Assembly: GCF_022271405.1 (NCBI RefSeq)
Contig: NZ_JAJNAL010000005.1
Coordinates: forward strand, 1-64,000
Reading direction: 5' to 3'
DNA length: 64,000 nucleotides
Source: Rhodopseudomonas infernalis
Lineage (GTDB): Bacteria; Pseudomonadota; Alphaproteobacteria; Rhizobiales; Xanthobacteraceae
A program made the position numbers and the translations under genes. The notes beneath the pieces were generated by a model. That model saw only the letters and a program-made list of their open reading frames with translations, had not been told where the DNA came from and ran no database searches. Position 1 is the first letter of the stretch. The number at the start of each line of letters is the position of its first letter. Below, piece by piece: positions 9,491-18,613 of the stretch.

Positions 9491-9701
9491 GGGAGTGAAG
9501 TCGCTGAACGAAGAGTGGCGCTCGATCTCGGAACGGCTCTTGCATTGCTCTGAAAGGCGGGTTTTCCCGGACTCGCCTGGTGTCTGCCCGACGAAAAGGA
9601 ACAGGTCTTTCGGCGACGGGTTGTGACACTATATGTCGTAAGGTTGTTGTTGCGTGACGATGCAGCGGCGATCATGATGAGCGGGGGACACAGAGGACGA
9701 G

Positions 9702-12092
9702 ATGCCGACATTTTCGCAAAGCCTTGAACAATCCCTCCATCGCGCGCTCGCCATCGCCAACGAGCGACATCATCAATACGCGACGCTCGAGCATCTTCTG
9801 CTCTCACTCGTCGACGACTCCGACGCCGCCGCCGTGATGCGCGCTTGCAGCGTCGATCTCGACAAGCTGCGCGCCAGCCTCGTCAACTACCTGGAAACCG
9901 AATTCGAGAACCTCGTCACCGACGGGTCCGAAGACGCCAAGCCGACCGCCGGCTTTCAGCGCGTGATCCAGCGTGCGGTGATTCATGTGCAGTCGTCAGG
10001 CCGCGAAGAAGTGACCGGCGCCAACGTGCTGATCGCGATCTTCGCCGAGCGTGAAAGCCACGCCGCGTACTTCCTGCAGGAGCAGGATATGACGCGCTAC
10101 GACGCGGTCAACTACATCAGCCACGGCATCGCCAAGCGTCCGGGCGTCTCCGAGGCGCGACCGGTGCGCGGCGTCGACGAGGAGACCGAAGCCAAGGGCG
10201 GCGAGGACTCCAAGAAGAAGGGCGATGCGCTCGAGACATATTGCGTCAACCTCAACAAGAAGGCGCGTGACGGCAAGATCGACCCGGTGATCGGACGCAA
10301 CTCCGAGATCAACCGAGCGATCCAGGTGCTGTGCCGCCGGCAGAAGAACAACCCGCTGTTCGTCGGCGAAGCCGGCGTCGGCAAGACCGCGATCGCCGAA
10401 GGCCTCGCCAAGCGCATCGTCGACTCGGAAGTGCCGGAAGTGCTCGCGGCCGCCACGGTGTTCTCGCTCGACATGGGCACGCTGCTGGCCGGCACACGCT
10501 ACCGCGGTGACTTCGAAGAGCGTCTCAAGCAAGTGCTGAAGGAGCTCGAGGCGCATCCGAACGCGATCCTGTTTATCGACGAGATCCACACCGTGATCGG
10601 CGCCGGCGCGACCTCCGGAGGCGCGATGGATGCCTCTAATTTGCTCAAGCCTGCTCTGGCTTCGGGCAGCATCCGTTGCATGGGCTCGACCACTTATAAG
10701 GAGTATCGGCAGCACTTCGAGAAGGACCGCGCGCTGGTGCGGCGCTTTCAGAAGATCGACGTCAACGAGCCCACCGTCGAGGACGCGATCGCGATCCTCA
10801 AGGGCCTCAAGCCGTATTTCGAGGACTACCACAAGCTCAAGTACACCAACGAGGCGATCGAGTCGGCCGTCGAGCTGTCGTCGCGCTACATCCACGACCG
10901 CAAGCTGCCGGACAAGGCGATCGACGTGATCGACGAGTCCGGAGCTGCGCAGATGCTGGTGGCGGAGAACAAGCGCAAGAAAACGATCGGCATCAAGGAA
11001 ATCGAAGCCACCGTCGCGACCATGGCGCGGATTCCCCCGAAGAGCGTCTCCAAGGATGACGCCGAGGTGCTCAAGCATCTCGAGACGACCTTGAAGCGCG
11101 TAGTGTTCGGCCAGGACAAGGCGATCGAATCGCTGTCGGCGTCGATCAAGCTGGCGCGTGCCGGCCTGCGCGAACCGGAGAAGCCGATCGGCTGCTATTT
11201 GTTCTCCGGCCCGACCGGCGTCGGCAAAACCGAAGTCGCCAAACAACTGGCGTCGTCGCTCGGTGTCGAGCTGCTGCGCTTCGATATGTCGGAGTACATG
11301 GAGCGGCACACGGTGTCGCGACTGATCGGTGCGCCTCCCGGCTATGTCGGCTTCGATCAGGGCGGCTTGCTGACAGACGGTGTCGATCAGCATCCGCACT
11401 GCGTCGTGCTGCTGGACGAAATCGAGAAGGCGCATCCGGATCTGTACAACGTGCTGCTGCAGATCATGGATCACGGCCGGCTCACCGACCACAACGGCAA
11501 GCAGGTCAACTTCCGCAACGTCATCCTGATCATGACCACCAACGCGGGCGCGGCGGATCTCGCCAAGCAGGCGTTTGGGTTCACCCGTAACAAGCGGGAA
11601 GGCGATGACCATGAGGCGATCAACCGGCAGTTCGCGCCGGAATTCCGCAACCGTCTCGACGCGATCGTGTCGTTCGCTCATCTCAATGCCGACGTCATCG
11701 GCATGGTGGTGGAGAAGTTCGTGCTGCAGCTCGAGGCGCAGCTCGCCGATCGCGACGTCACGATCGAGCTGACCGACGAGGCCAAGGCCTGGCTGGTGCA
11801 GCATGGCTACGACGAGCAGATGGGCGCGCGGCCGATGTCGCGCGTGATCCAGGAACACATCAAGAAGCCGCTGGCCGACGAAGTTCTGTTCGGTCAGCTC
11901 AAGGGCGGCGGCCACGTCAAGGTCGTGCTGGTCAAGGACGAAGCGGTCGCCGGCGTCGAGCTGGAAAAGATCGCCTTCGAATTCCTCGACGGCCCGGTCA
12001 CGCCGAAGCCGGAGGACCTGCCGGGCGCCAAGAAGCGCGGCAGCTCCCGCAAGGCCAAGCCCCGCGCCAAGGATCGGGTCGAAGAAGCCTGA
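9702..12092 (+). CDS. clpA: ATP-dependent Clp protease ATP-binding subunit ClpA
   Basis: ClpA is the hexameric unfoldase that feeds substrates into ClpP. The 796-residue protein has an N domain (1-150, the ClpS docking site), a charged linker, AAA module 1 with Walker A GEAGVGKT (222-229) and Walker B FIDE (291-294), and AAA module 2 with Walker A GPTGVGKT (503-510). An FGFTR segment after TTNAG in module 2 takes the place of the E. coli IGL loop that docks on ClpP; I believe this variant is common in rhizobia. A Lys/Arg-rich tail ends the protein. An AGAGGACGAG stretch precedes the ATG. Identity is certain. Confidence 0.98.
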   Translation: MPTFSQSLEQSLHRALAIANERHHQYATLEHLLLSLVDDSDAAAVMRACSVDLDKLRASLVNYLETEFENLVTDGSEDAKPTAGFQRVIQRAVIHVQSSGREEVTGANVLIAIFAERESHAAYFLQEQDMTRYDAVNYISHGIAKRPGVSEARPVRGVDEETEAKGGEDSKKKGDALETYCVNLNKKARDGKIDPVIGRNSEINRAIQVLCRRQKNNPLFVGEAGVGKTAIAEGLAKRIVDSEVPEVLAAATVFSLDMGTLLAGTRYRGDFEERLKQVLKELEAHPNAILFIDEIHTVIGAGATSGGAMDASNLLKPALASGSIRCMGSTTYKEYRQHFEKDRALVRRFQKIDVNEPTVEDAIAILKGLKPYFEDYHKLKYTNEAIESAVELSSRYIHDRKLPDKAIDVIDESGAAQMLVAENKRKKTIGIKEIEATVATMARIPPKSVSKDDAEVLKHLETTLKRVVFGQDKAIESLSASIKLARAGLREPEKPIGCYLFSGPTGVGKTEVAKQLASSLGVELLRFDMSEYMERHTVSRLIGAPPGYVGFDQGGLLTDGVDQHPHCVVLLDEIEKAHPDLYNVLLQIMDHGRLTDHNGKQVNFRNVILIMTTNAGAADLAKQAFGFTRNKREGDDHEAINRQFAPEFRNRLDAIVSFAHLNADVIGMVVEKFVLQLEAQLADRDVTIELTDEAKAWLVQHGYDEQMGARPMSRVIQEHIKKPLADEVLFGQLKGGGHVKVVLVKDEAVAGVELEKIAFEFLDGPVTPKPEDLPGAKKRGSSRKAKPRAKDRVEEA

Positions 12093-12118
12093 TCGCGGCG
12101 AGCGAGTGGTGAGTTAGC

Positions 12119-12149
12119 AAAGGCCGGCGAGCGATCGCCGGCCTTTTTG
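12119..12149 (+). terminator. Intrinsic terminator of clpA
   Basis: A 12-bp perfect stem AAAGGCCGGCGA/TCGCCGGCCTTT with a GCGA loop (12119-12146) runs into further T residues 27 nt after the clpA stop codon. Confidence 0.9.
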
Positions 12150-12226
12150 TTGCGCCCCAACTACGCGGCGCCGCTGTGCGCCGGGTCAGCGCGCGCCGTT
12201 CAACGGGTTGCATCCGATTGGTGCGC

Positions 12227-12313
12227 CGTCATGCCCGGACGTCCCGGGCATCCACGCAGACCTTCGTTCGGAGGCAAGACGTGGATGGCGGTGGACGAGC
12301 CCGGCCCTGACGG
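12227..12313. repeat. Intergenic repeat, family B (copy 1)
   Basis: The element begins CGTCATGCCCGGACGTC, continues CGGGCATCCACGCAGACC, then GACGTGGATGGCGG and CCCGGCCCTGACGG. Outer and inner arms are inverted relative to each other as in the other two family B copies; this one is degenerate on its right side. Confidence 0.65.
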
Positions 12314-12370
12314 GGGGAAGGCATTTGCTGCGCTCCTCAGCGTAAGGGCTTGGGCGATCACCTCTCCACC

Positions 12371-12450
12371 CGTCATTGCGAGCGAAGCGAAGCAATCCAG
12401 ACTTGTGCACTGAGCTGGATTGCTTCGTCGCTTCGCTCCTCGCAATGACG
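12371..12450. repeat. Intergenic palindromic repeat, family A, short form (copy 2)
   Basis: CGTCATTGCGAGCGAAGCG...GAAGCAATCCAG is mirrored by CTGGATTGCTTCG...CTCGCAATGACG. It lies between the convergent clpA and GT39-like genes, and lacks the extra GC module found in the long copies. Confidence 0.9.
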
Positions 12451-12484
12451 GACGTGACGTTGCGATTGTTGAAGGCGCGCTTTG

Positions 12485-14533
12485 CTAGTTCGCTGCTGGC
12501 GGAGTGGCAGGCGATGAAGGTCCCGCCGGCGCGGGCTTTGCTGATACAGATGGGGGAGCCTGCTGCGCGTCCGCAGGCTCAGAGGGTTGCGCAGATGAGG
12601 GCACTTCTGCCGCGGGCGGGGTCACCGGTGGTGCCACGGCCGCGGGTCCCTGCACCGTCACGCCCTCGGGCGGGATCATCGCCCAGCCGTAGGCTTTGAG
12701 TTTGCCGCGGCCGAGCGGCAGCACCATGGTGCCGAACACCGGCGCAACCTCGCCGAGCGCGGCGCGATAGGGCGGCGGCAGCTCGTCAGTCCGGGCGAAT
12801 TCGTCGGTGGTCCACACCACCAGCGTGCCGGACTGTTTCAGCCGCTGCGGACTGATCCACGGGCTCTTGGCGACATCCGCGTCGATGAACACCGATGGCC
12901 GCGGCGAGGCGTACAGCGCCACGAACCCGGCTTGCCGCGCGCTGCCGGTGACGATGTCGAGCTGCCGCGTGGTGCGGCTCTTCCACACCGCCTGCATGGC
13001 ATTCGACAGCGCGCGCGTCGGATAAAGCTCGGTCGGCAGCGGTCCGCTGCCATAGGCGCGGCTGTAGATCGAGCCGATCGCGACGAACGGCGCGCCGACC
13101 AGCACCAGCAACCATAGAACGACCGCGAGCCGGGGCGCGCGCAGCGCGAACTGCGGCGGCAGCAGCATCAGGAGGGCGAGCCCCGACAACGCCGCCAGCG
13201 CGCTGCCCGTGGTGGCGCCGATGCTGAACCACCCGACCACGCTTCCGAGCGCGACCAGCAGCGACGGCCCGAAGGCGGCGGCGAGGATCAACGAGCGGTC
13301 GAAGCCGCTCGGCGCTTGCAGCGTCAACTGGGCCGGCTCCCCTTGCAGCGGCAGCCGGGGCAGGGCGGCGAGCACGGCGAGCCCGATCAGGCCGAGATGC
13401 AGACCTACCTGCCCCGACAGGAAGCCGAACGCGGCGACGATCCGTGCGCCGACGCCCTCCGCCGTGGCGGCGCCGGGCTGCGCCAGCCACAACAAATGCG
13501 GCGTCAGCACCGCGATGGCGAGTGCTGCCGCAAGCACCGGGCCCGGGGTGAGTACCTGCCGGCGGCCCTCGGGCGTCAGCAGCAGATGCGCGACCAGCAC
13601 CAGAATCAGCGCGAAGCCGGCGTGTTCGGCATTGCCGAGCAGGCCGCAGACAAGGCCCAGCGCAATCCACGGCGCCCGAATCGTGCTCAGCACGGCGCGC
13701 CGATACAACGCGACCGCCGCGACGCTCAGCGGCAGTGCCGCGATGGCCGGATCGTAGCCGAGGATTTCGGCGCCGAAGCAGCCGATCAGAATGGTCAGCG
13801 CGACCGCCAGCGTCGCACCGCTGCGGCCGATCATGCCCGCACCGAGCCGCCACAGCAGCAGCAGCGCCAGCAGCGCCGAGCCGATCGACAGCACGATCTG
13901 CGATCCGGTCCAGCCGCCGGTGATCAGCGCCGCGATCTGCGTCAGCCACGGCGCCAGCGGCGGATCGCTCCACGGGCCGGTCGGCCATTCGTGGCCGCGC
14001 AGCGCCATCTCGTAGCCGACCGCCGGCAGGCTCGGAAAGCTGAACGCCGCGACGAACCAAAGCCCGCCATAGATTCCGAGGATCCACAGCAGCATCCGCC
14101 GCGGCTCGTTGCGCGCAATGTCGAGTACCGCGTCGCAAGCCCGCAGCGCCAGCCCTGGCGTGGCGGCGGGCTTCGGCTCGGACGGCTGCACGGATGCAGG
14201 CAGCGCCGGCCGTTGCACGGATTTGACCGTCGCTTTCCGCGCGGGAGCGGGGCTTGGTTGAGGTGGCGCGGGACGCTTCACAGCCGCCGCGGCAGTGTCG
14301 CGAACAGGTGGCGGCGCAGCGGACGGCGAGACAGCGGACGGCGACGGCGCAGCGGCCGGCTCGGAGTCCACGGTGTCCGTCGCCGCGGGCTTTCCCACCG
14401 GTTGCGGCTTGCCGTGATGCTTCTTCTTCGGCCGCCGGGTCTTGGGCTGCTTGCGCTTGATGGCCGTCGTCCTCTGCAGACCGGCGACGCAGCCGCGGGC
14501 CGGATCGTGGATCAGACCGACGTTGTAGTGCAT
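12485..14533 (-). CDS. Multi-spanning membrane protein, probable GT39-type glycosyltransferase
   Basis: This 682-residue protein has a Lys/Arg- and Pro/Ala-rich cytoplasmic N terminus (1-150), then about ten hydrophobic segments (roughly 155-520), and an extracytoplasmic-looking region followed by a Pro/Ala tail. The first loop after the first helix contains YEMALRGHEWPTGPWSDPPL, close to the acidic first-loop pattern of dolichyl-phosphate-mannose (GT39/ArnT-like) transferases, where the acidic residue and PPL are typical. Such enzymes use polyprenyl-linked sugars at the periplasmic face. The acceptor is unknown. The start is uncertain because the basic N-terminal tail is unusual. Family membership is moderately sure. 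Confidence 0.65.
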   Translation of the reverse strand: MHYNVGLIHDPARGCVAGLQRTTAIKRKQPKTRRPKKKHHGKPQPVGKPAATDTVDSEPAAAPSPSAVSPSAAPPPVRDTAAAAVKRPAPPQPSPAPARKATVKSVQRPALPASVQPSEPKPAATPGLALRACDAVLDIARNEPRRMLLWILGIYGGLWFVAAFSFPSLPAVGYEMALRGHEWPTGPWSDPPLAPWLTQIAALITGGWTGSQIVLSIGSALLALLLLWRLGAGMIGRSGATLAVALTILIGCFGAEILGYDPAIAALPLSVAAVALYRRAVLSTIRAPWIALGLVCGLLGNAEHAGFALILVLVAHLLLTPEGRRQVLTPGPVLAAALAIAVLTPHLLWLAQPGAATAEGVGARIVAAFGFLSGQVGLHLGLIGLAVLAALPRLPLQGEPAQLTLQAPSGFDRSLILAAAFGPSLLVALGSVVGWFSIGATTGSALAALSGLALLMLLPPQFALRAPRLAVVLWLLVLVGAPFVAIGSIYSRAYGSGPLPTELYPTRALSNAMQAVWKSRTTRQLDIVTGSARQAGFVALYASPRPSVFIDADVAKSPWISPQRLKQSGTLVVWTTDEFARTDELPPPYRAALGEVAPVFGTMVLPLGRGKLKAYGWAMIPPEGVTVQGPAAVAPPVTPPAAEVPSSAQPSEPADAQQAPPSVSAKPAPAGPSSPATPPAAN

Positions 14534-14657
14534 CCGGGCGGCGAGGCAATTGCCGGAAAGGCGACATGCCGCGGACAGACACAGGGCGGGGAAACGACCC
14601 TGCGCCGAGCACGAGTTGGATTGTCCCGCCTCGCTCGAAACGACGGGGACGGATTGT

Positions 14658-15587
14658 TTACTCCGCGTTTTCGCGCAGGGTCCGGGCGCGCTGTTTTTGG
14701 GCGTCGAACTCGGCGCGGCGCTTGGCCAATTCCTCGGCGCTGAGATTGGCGACGTTATTGTAGTCGCGCTTCCACGACGGATCGTCGCGCCAGCGCAGCG
14801 GGGATTGCACCGTGGTCTGCGCAGCCGGCGCGGTTTCGAGCACGCGCAGCGCCAGTTCGAGCGTGAACGCCTGCGACGCCGGGTCGTGCGGCTTGCCGGC
14901 GGAATTGCCGAGCGGGAAGTCGCTGAATAGGAATCGCGGCACCGCGGCGTGTTCGACGATGTCCTTGGCGCAGCCCATGATCACGGTGGCGATGCCGTTT
15001 TGTTCGAGATGCCGCGCGACCAAGGACACGGTCTGATGGCACACCGGACAGTTCGGCACCAATACCGCCGCATCGACGTTGTCGGCTTTGCAGCGCGTCA
15101 GGATCTCGGGCGCGTCGGTGTCGAGGGTGACGCGGTGGCTGCGATTGGTCGGGGCGCCGAAGAAGTTGGGCGCCAGCTGCAAGCGGCCTTGGTTCGCCAG
15201 CCGCCGCAGCTCCGGCAGTGGAAACCAGCTGCCGCTGTCGGTGGCGGTGGTGTGGATGCGATCGTAGGCGATATGGGAGATCCGCAGATCGTGATCGGAC
15301 GCGGTGTCGCCGGCATAGACCTGATAGAACTTGGCGCCGCCATTATACGGCGCGCCGGGGCCCTGATCGCCTTTCGCCGGATCGTACGGCGCCGCGGTGG
15401 TGATGAGCGCGACGCGCGACTGGGCCAGCGGCTTCGACAGCGGCTGGAACGGCGCGCCGACATGATGCGCCCAGCGATACGGCGCGTCGTAGCCGATGGC
15501 CTGATAATAGGCCCGTGTCCGCGCCATGTAGGCGATCGGCACGTCGTCGTCGGCAGCAAAGGCGGTCGTGTCGGGCTGGTCGGCCAT
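14658..15587 (-). CDS. GrdB/PrdB-like reductase family protein with CxxC in place of UxxC
   Basis: This 309-residue protein resembles the glycine/sarcosine/betaine/proline reductase selenoprotein B family. Recognisable parts are WFPLPELRRLA (about 121-131) and VPNCPVCHQT (177-186), where Cys180-x-x-Cys183 matches the Sec-x-x-Cys redox motif of GrdB. Both Cys are ordinary codons (TGT, TGC), so no selenocysteine is needed. Classical GrdB partners (GrdA, GrdC/D, thioredoxin genes) are absent here, so a Stickland-type reaction is unlikely; a redox or reductive role is plausible. I chose the ATG at 15587; an in-frame codon at 15623 precedes it. It is divergent from the lytic transglycosylase. Confidence 0.72.
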   Translation of the reverse strand: MADQPDTTAFAADDDVPIAYMARTRAYYQAIGYDAPYRWAHHVGAPFQPLSKPLAQSRVALITTAAPYDPAKGDQGPGAPYNGGAKFYQVYAGDTASDHDLRISHIAYDRIHTTATDSGSWFPLPELRRLANQGRLQLAPNFFGAPTNRSHRVTLDTDAPEILTRCKADNVDAAVLVPNCPVCHQTVSLVARHLEQNGIATVIMGCAKDIVEHAAVPRFLFSDFPLGNSAGKPHDPASQAFTLELALRVLETAPAAQTTVQSPLRWRDDPSWKRDYNNVANLSAEELAKRRAEFDAQKQRARTLRENAE

Positions 15588-15670
15588 GATAGGATCTGCG
15601 TTGAAGGGGATGACCGATTGCACCTCCGGCGACCAGCCTTGTCAACACGCGCGACGATACGGGACGCGGC

Positions 15671-16771
15671 ATGAGACTGCGCGGAGTTCGAAGTTTGCGC
15701 CGGCGCGCGGGGCTTGCGGTGTTGTTCACGGCCGCCGCCATCTCGTTGGTGCGTGCGGAAGATGCGGCGCCTGCCAAGCCCGTTGACGCACCCGCGGCCG
15801 AGAGCACGCCGGCCAAGCAGCCGGAGCCACCGGCTTCCCCATCGCCGAGCCCGGAGGCGGCCAAGCCTGAGGCGAACAAGCCCGAGGCGGCCAAGCCCGA
15901 GGCGACCGATCCGAAGGCGAGCGATAAACCGGCCGAGGCGGCCAAGCAGGAGCCGGAGAAGCCAGCCGATCGCGACACCCGCGAGTCGATCTGCCTGATG
16001 ATCGAATCCGCCGCCAAGGCGCACGATCTGCCGCTGGAGTATTTTGCGCGCGTGATCTGGCAGGAGAGCCGGTTTCAGCCCGACGCGGTCGGGCCGGTGA
16101 CGCGGAACGGCAAGCGCGCGCAGGGCATCGCGCAGTTCATGCCCGGCACCGCCAGCGAGCGCAGTCTGCTCGATCCGTTCGACCCGGTGCAGGCGTTGCC
16201 GAAATCTGCCGAATTCCTCAACGAGCTACGCGGCCAGTTCGGCAATCTTGGTCTTGCTGCGGCCGCTTACAATGCGGGGCCGCGACGCGTGCAGGAGTGG
16301 CTCGCCGGCACCGGCCCGATGCCGCAGCAGACCCGGTCTTATGTCTATGCGATCACCGGCACCACGGTGGACGATTGGGCGGCGGCGGGGCGCAATCCCA
16401 AACAGCCCGACACCAAGGCGAACACCGACTGCAAGACGCTGATGGCGCTGCTGCGCCGCGCGCCAAATCCGTTCGTCGCGCAGCTCGAGCAACGGGTGAA
16501 GCTCGGTGCCGACAAGCCGTGGGGTGTGCAGCTCGCGGCCGGCTTCAACCGCGACCGGGCGCTGGCAATGTACGCGCGGGCGATGTCGCGGCTCAGCGCG
16601 GTGATCGGCGAGCACGATCCCAGCCTGTCGAGCTCGGTGTTCCGCAGCCGCGGCACGCGGCCGTTCTATCAGGTGAGGATCGGCGCCGAGACACGGCCCG
16701 AGGCCAACGAGCTGTGCAGCCGGATCCGCAAGGCCGGCAGCGCCTGTCTGGTGCTGCGCAACCGCGGCTGA
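15671..16771 (+). CDS. SLT-domain lytic transglycosylase
   Basis: This is a peptidoglycan-cleaving enzyme of 366 residues. There is a signal peptide (about 1-29), a Pro/Ala/Glu/Lys linker with repeated KPEA units (31-100), then a Slt/MltE-like catalytic domain: VIWQESRFQPDA contains the catalytic Glu132, followed by AQGIAQFMPGTA and AAAYNAGPRRVQEW. The last 40 residues (FYQVRIGAETRPEANELC onwards) resemble a SPOR-like fold, as in the D,D-carboxypeptidase at 5.1 kb. It is expected to act in the periplasm on septal or growing wall. It is transcribed away from the GrdB-like gene and toward azlC. Confidence 0.9.
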   Translation: MRLRGVRSLRRRAGLAVLFTAAAISLVRAEDAAPAKPVDAPAAESTPAKQPEPPASPSPSPEAAKPEANKPEAAKPEATDPKASDKPAEAAKQEPEKPADRDTRESICLMIESAAKAHDLPLEYFARVIWQESRFQPDAVGPVTRNGKRAQGIAQFMPGTASERSLLDPFDPVQALPKSAEFLNELRGQFGNLGLAAAAYNAGPRRVQEWLAGTGPMPQQTRSYVYAITGTTVDDWAAAGRNPKQPDTKANTDCKTLMALLRRAPNPFVAQLEQRVKLGADKPWGVQLAAGFNRDRALAMYARAMSRLSAVIGEHDPSLSSSVFRSRGTRPFYQVRIGAETRPEANELCSRIRKAGSACLVLRNRG

Positions 16772-16898
16772 TTGCAGCGAGACATGCGATTCGCTCATGC
16801 GCCTCGTCGTTCGACGGCGCGGCGGCCCGTCGATAGAGTGCGCGCGGCGCCGCACGGTGCCGGATTCGCCGACAGGCCTTAAAGGATGCTGCTTTCCA

Positions 16899-17639
16899 AT
16901 GGCGCTCGCTTCGCTCGATTCCGCGCAATGGATGAGTCCGGGCCGTGCCTATCTACAGGGCGTCCGCGCTGTCGGCTCCACCGTGCTGACGCTGGTGCTG
17001 TTTGCGACCTATATCGGCATCGGCGCGCTGGCGCATGACAGCCGCTTCAGCCTCGGCTGGGTGCTGCTGAGCACGCTGCTGGTGTGGGCCGGGCCGGCGC
17101 AGATCATCCTGATTTCCTCGCTCGGCTCCGGCGCGACCGTGCTGCAGGCGGCGATCGCGGTGACGCTCAGCGCGATCCGGCTGTTTCCGATGGTGGTGTC
17201 GGTGCTGCCGCTGATGCGCACGCCGAGCACCAAGCTGCGACAGCTGATCGTGCCGGCGCATTTCGTTGCGGTGACGATGTGGGTCGAGTGCTTCCGGCTG
17301 CTGCCGCAGGTGCCGCGCGAGCGTCGGATCCCTTTCGCCATCGGGCTTGGTAGCGGGCTGGTGTCGGTCTGCCTGATCGCCAATGTGATCGGCTATCTGC
17401 TCGCCGCCAACCTGCCGCAGCTGTTCGGCGCCGCCGTGCTGTTGCTGACGCCGCTCGCGTTCCTGCTGTCGACGGCACGCAACTGCCGCGAGATCGCCGA
17501 CATGGTGGCGCTCGGTCTGGGCGTGCTGCTGTTTCCGGTGGTGGCGTATTTTCAGACCGGCGTTGACGTGCTGATCAGCGGCGTCGCGGCGGGCACGATC
17601 GCCTATGGGGTGCATCGCTGGAAGGCGAGGCGGGCATGA
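16899..17639 (+). CDS. azlC: AzlC-family amino-acid exporter subunit
   Basis: AzlC proteins pair with AzlD to export branched-chain amino acids or analogues. This 246-residue protein has about seven hydrophobic helices and the family's central LSAIRLFPMVVSVLPLMR. The ATG at 16899 is preceded by AAAGGA; an open frame from 16797 adds 34 Arg-rich codons unlike the family. Its stop overlaps the azlD start in an ATGA, so the two are co-translated. Substrate specificity cannot be read from sequence. Confidence 0.88.
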   Translation: MALASLDSAQWMSPGRAYLQGVRAVGSTVLTLVLFATYIGIGALAHDSRFSLGWVLLSTLLVWAGPAQIILISSLGSGATVLQAAIAVTLSAIRLFPMVVSVLPLMRTPSTKLRQLIVPAHFVAVTMWVECFRLLPQVPRERRIPFAIGLGSGLVSVCLIANVIGYLLAANLPQLFGAAVLLLTPLAFLLSTARNCREIADMVALGLGVLLFPVVAYFQTGVDVLISGVAAGTIAYGVHRWKARRA

Positions 17640-17980
17640 GCGGCTTCATCGGCGATTGGCACGCACTGCTCGTGCTGGTGCTGGCGGGTTTTCTGCCCAA
17701 CGAGATCTGGCGGATGGTGGGCCTTTGGCTCGGCGGCGGCATCGACGAAGGCTCGGAACTACTGATTTGGGTCCGCGCGGTGGCGACCGCGATCCTGGCC
17801 GGCGTGATCGCGCAAATTCTGGTGTTTCCGCCCGGCGCGCTGGCGAGCGTGCCGTGGGGCCTGCGCTACGGTTCGGTCGCGATCGGCCTGATTGCCTTCA
17901 TGGCGACCAAACGCTCGATCCTGATCGGCGTCGTGGTTGGCGAGGCGGTGCTGATCGCCGGGCAGTTTGCGCTCGGCTGA
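17636..17980 (+). CDS. azlD: AzlD-family exporter small subunit
   Basis: This 114-residue protein with three to four hydrophobic helices, including a FLPNEIWRMVGLWLGGG segment, is typical in length and context for AzlD, the small partner of AzlC. The start codon overlaps the azlC stop by four bases. Function is inferred mainly from pairing with azlC. Confidence 0.83.
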   Translation: MSGFIGDWHALLVLVLAGFLPNEIWRMVGLWLGGGIDEGSELLIWVRAVATAILAGVIAQILVFPPGALASVPWGLRYGSVAIGLIAFMATKRSILIGVVVGEAVLIAGQFALG

Positions 17981-18043
17981 GTCTTTTGCCGCGGTTGCCG
18001 GGCGCCGCCAGATGGCTACGCTGCGCGATCACTGCGAACGGAT

Positions 18044-18511
18044 ATGCAGATGACCAATTACGACGAACTCCGCGACGGCGAGATCGCCGTCACGCCGCCG
18101 CCGCCGACCGATGCCGGTCTGGTGTTCATCGGCCGCATCCGCACGCCGTGGACCGCGCGCGGCCAGACCCCCCGCCAGGGCAGCTTCGATGGGCCGATCT
18201 GCCGGCTCGAGATTTTCGAACCGTGGACGCAGGCGCTGGCCGGCCTCGATAAATTCGAGCAGGTGCAGGTGGTGTACTGGCTGCATCAGGCGCGGCGCGA
18301 CCTGGTGCTGCAGCGCGGCCACGGTCACGACGGTCCGCGCGGCACGTTTGCCTTGCGTTCGCCGGTGCGGCCCAATCCGATCGGCATCTCGGCCGCCGCG
18401 CTGGTCGGTATCGAAGGCGCAACCGTGCTGGTTCGCGGCCTCGACTGCCTCGACGGCACCCCGCTGATCGACCTCAAGCCGGACAGGTGCGTGCATTCGG
18501 TGGTGAAGTAA
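18044..18511 (+). CDS. trmO: TrmO (TsaA/YaeB) tRNA methyltransferase
   Basis: TrmO N6-methylates threonylcarbamoyladenosine at position 37 of some tRNAs using S-adenosylmethionine. The 155-residue protein shows the TsaA fold: IGRIRTPW near residue 30, then LRSPVRPNPIG (family hallmark) and LDGTPLIDLKP near the end. Bacterial members of about 150-160 residues lack the C-terminal extension of E. coli TrmO. The start is at 18044 or the ATG two codons later. Family is certain; the precise substrate tRNA is inferred. Confidence 0.88.
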   Translation: MQMTNYDELRDGEIAVTPPPPTDAGLVFIGRIRTPWTARGQTPRQGSFDGPICRLEIFEPWTQALAGLDKFEQVQVVYWLHQARRDLVLQRGHGHDGPRGTFALRSPVRPNPIGISAAALVGIEGATVLVRGLDCLDGTPLIDLKPDRCVHSVVK

Positions 18512-18520
18512 CCGATCTGT

Positions 18521-18593
18521 CGTCATTGCGAGCGAAGCAATCCAGCCCGGTGCACTGAGCTCCTGGATTGCTTCGTTCGCTCGCAATGACGGG
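18521..18593. repeat. Intergenic palindromic repeat, family A, short form (copy 3)
   Basis: CGTCATTGCGAGCGAAGCAA/TCCAG and CTGGATTGCTTCGTTCG/CTCGCAATGACG form a nearly complete hairpin. It lies between convergent trmO and the HIT gene, right after the trmO stop. Confidence 0.9.
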
Positions 18594-18613
18594 GAGAGGC
18601 GGGTGCAGTTTAA

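Noticed and set aside
9996-11915. A 639-codon frame antisense to clpA
   Set aside because: It is Arg/His/Asp-rich shadow coding typical of high-GC DNA; clpA is certain on the other strand.
15030-15060. Possible selenocysteine codon in the GrdB-like gene
   Set aside because: The codons at the redox site are TGT and TGC; there is no in-frame TGA.
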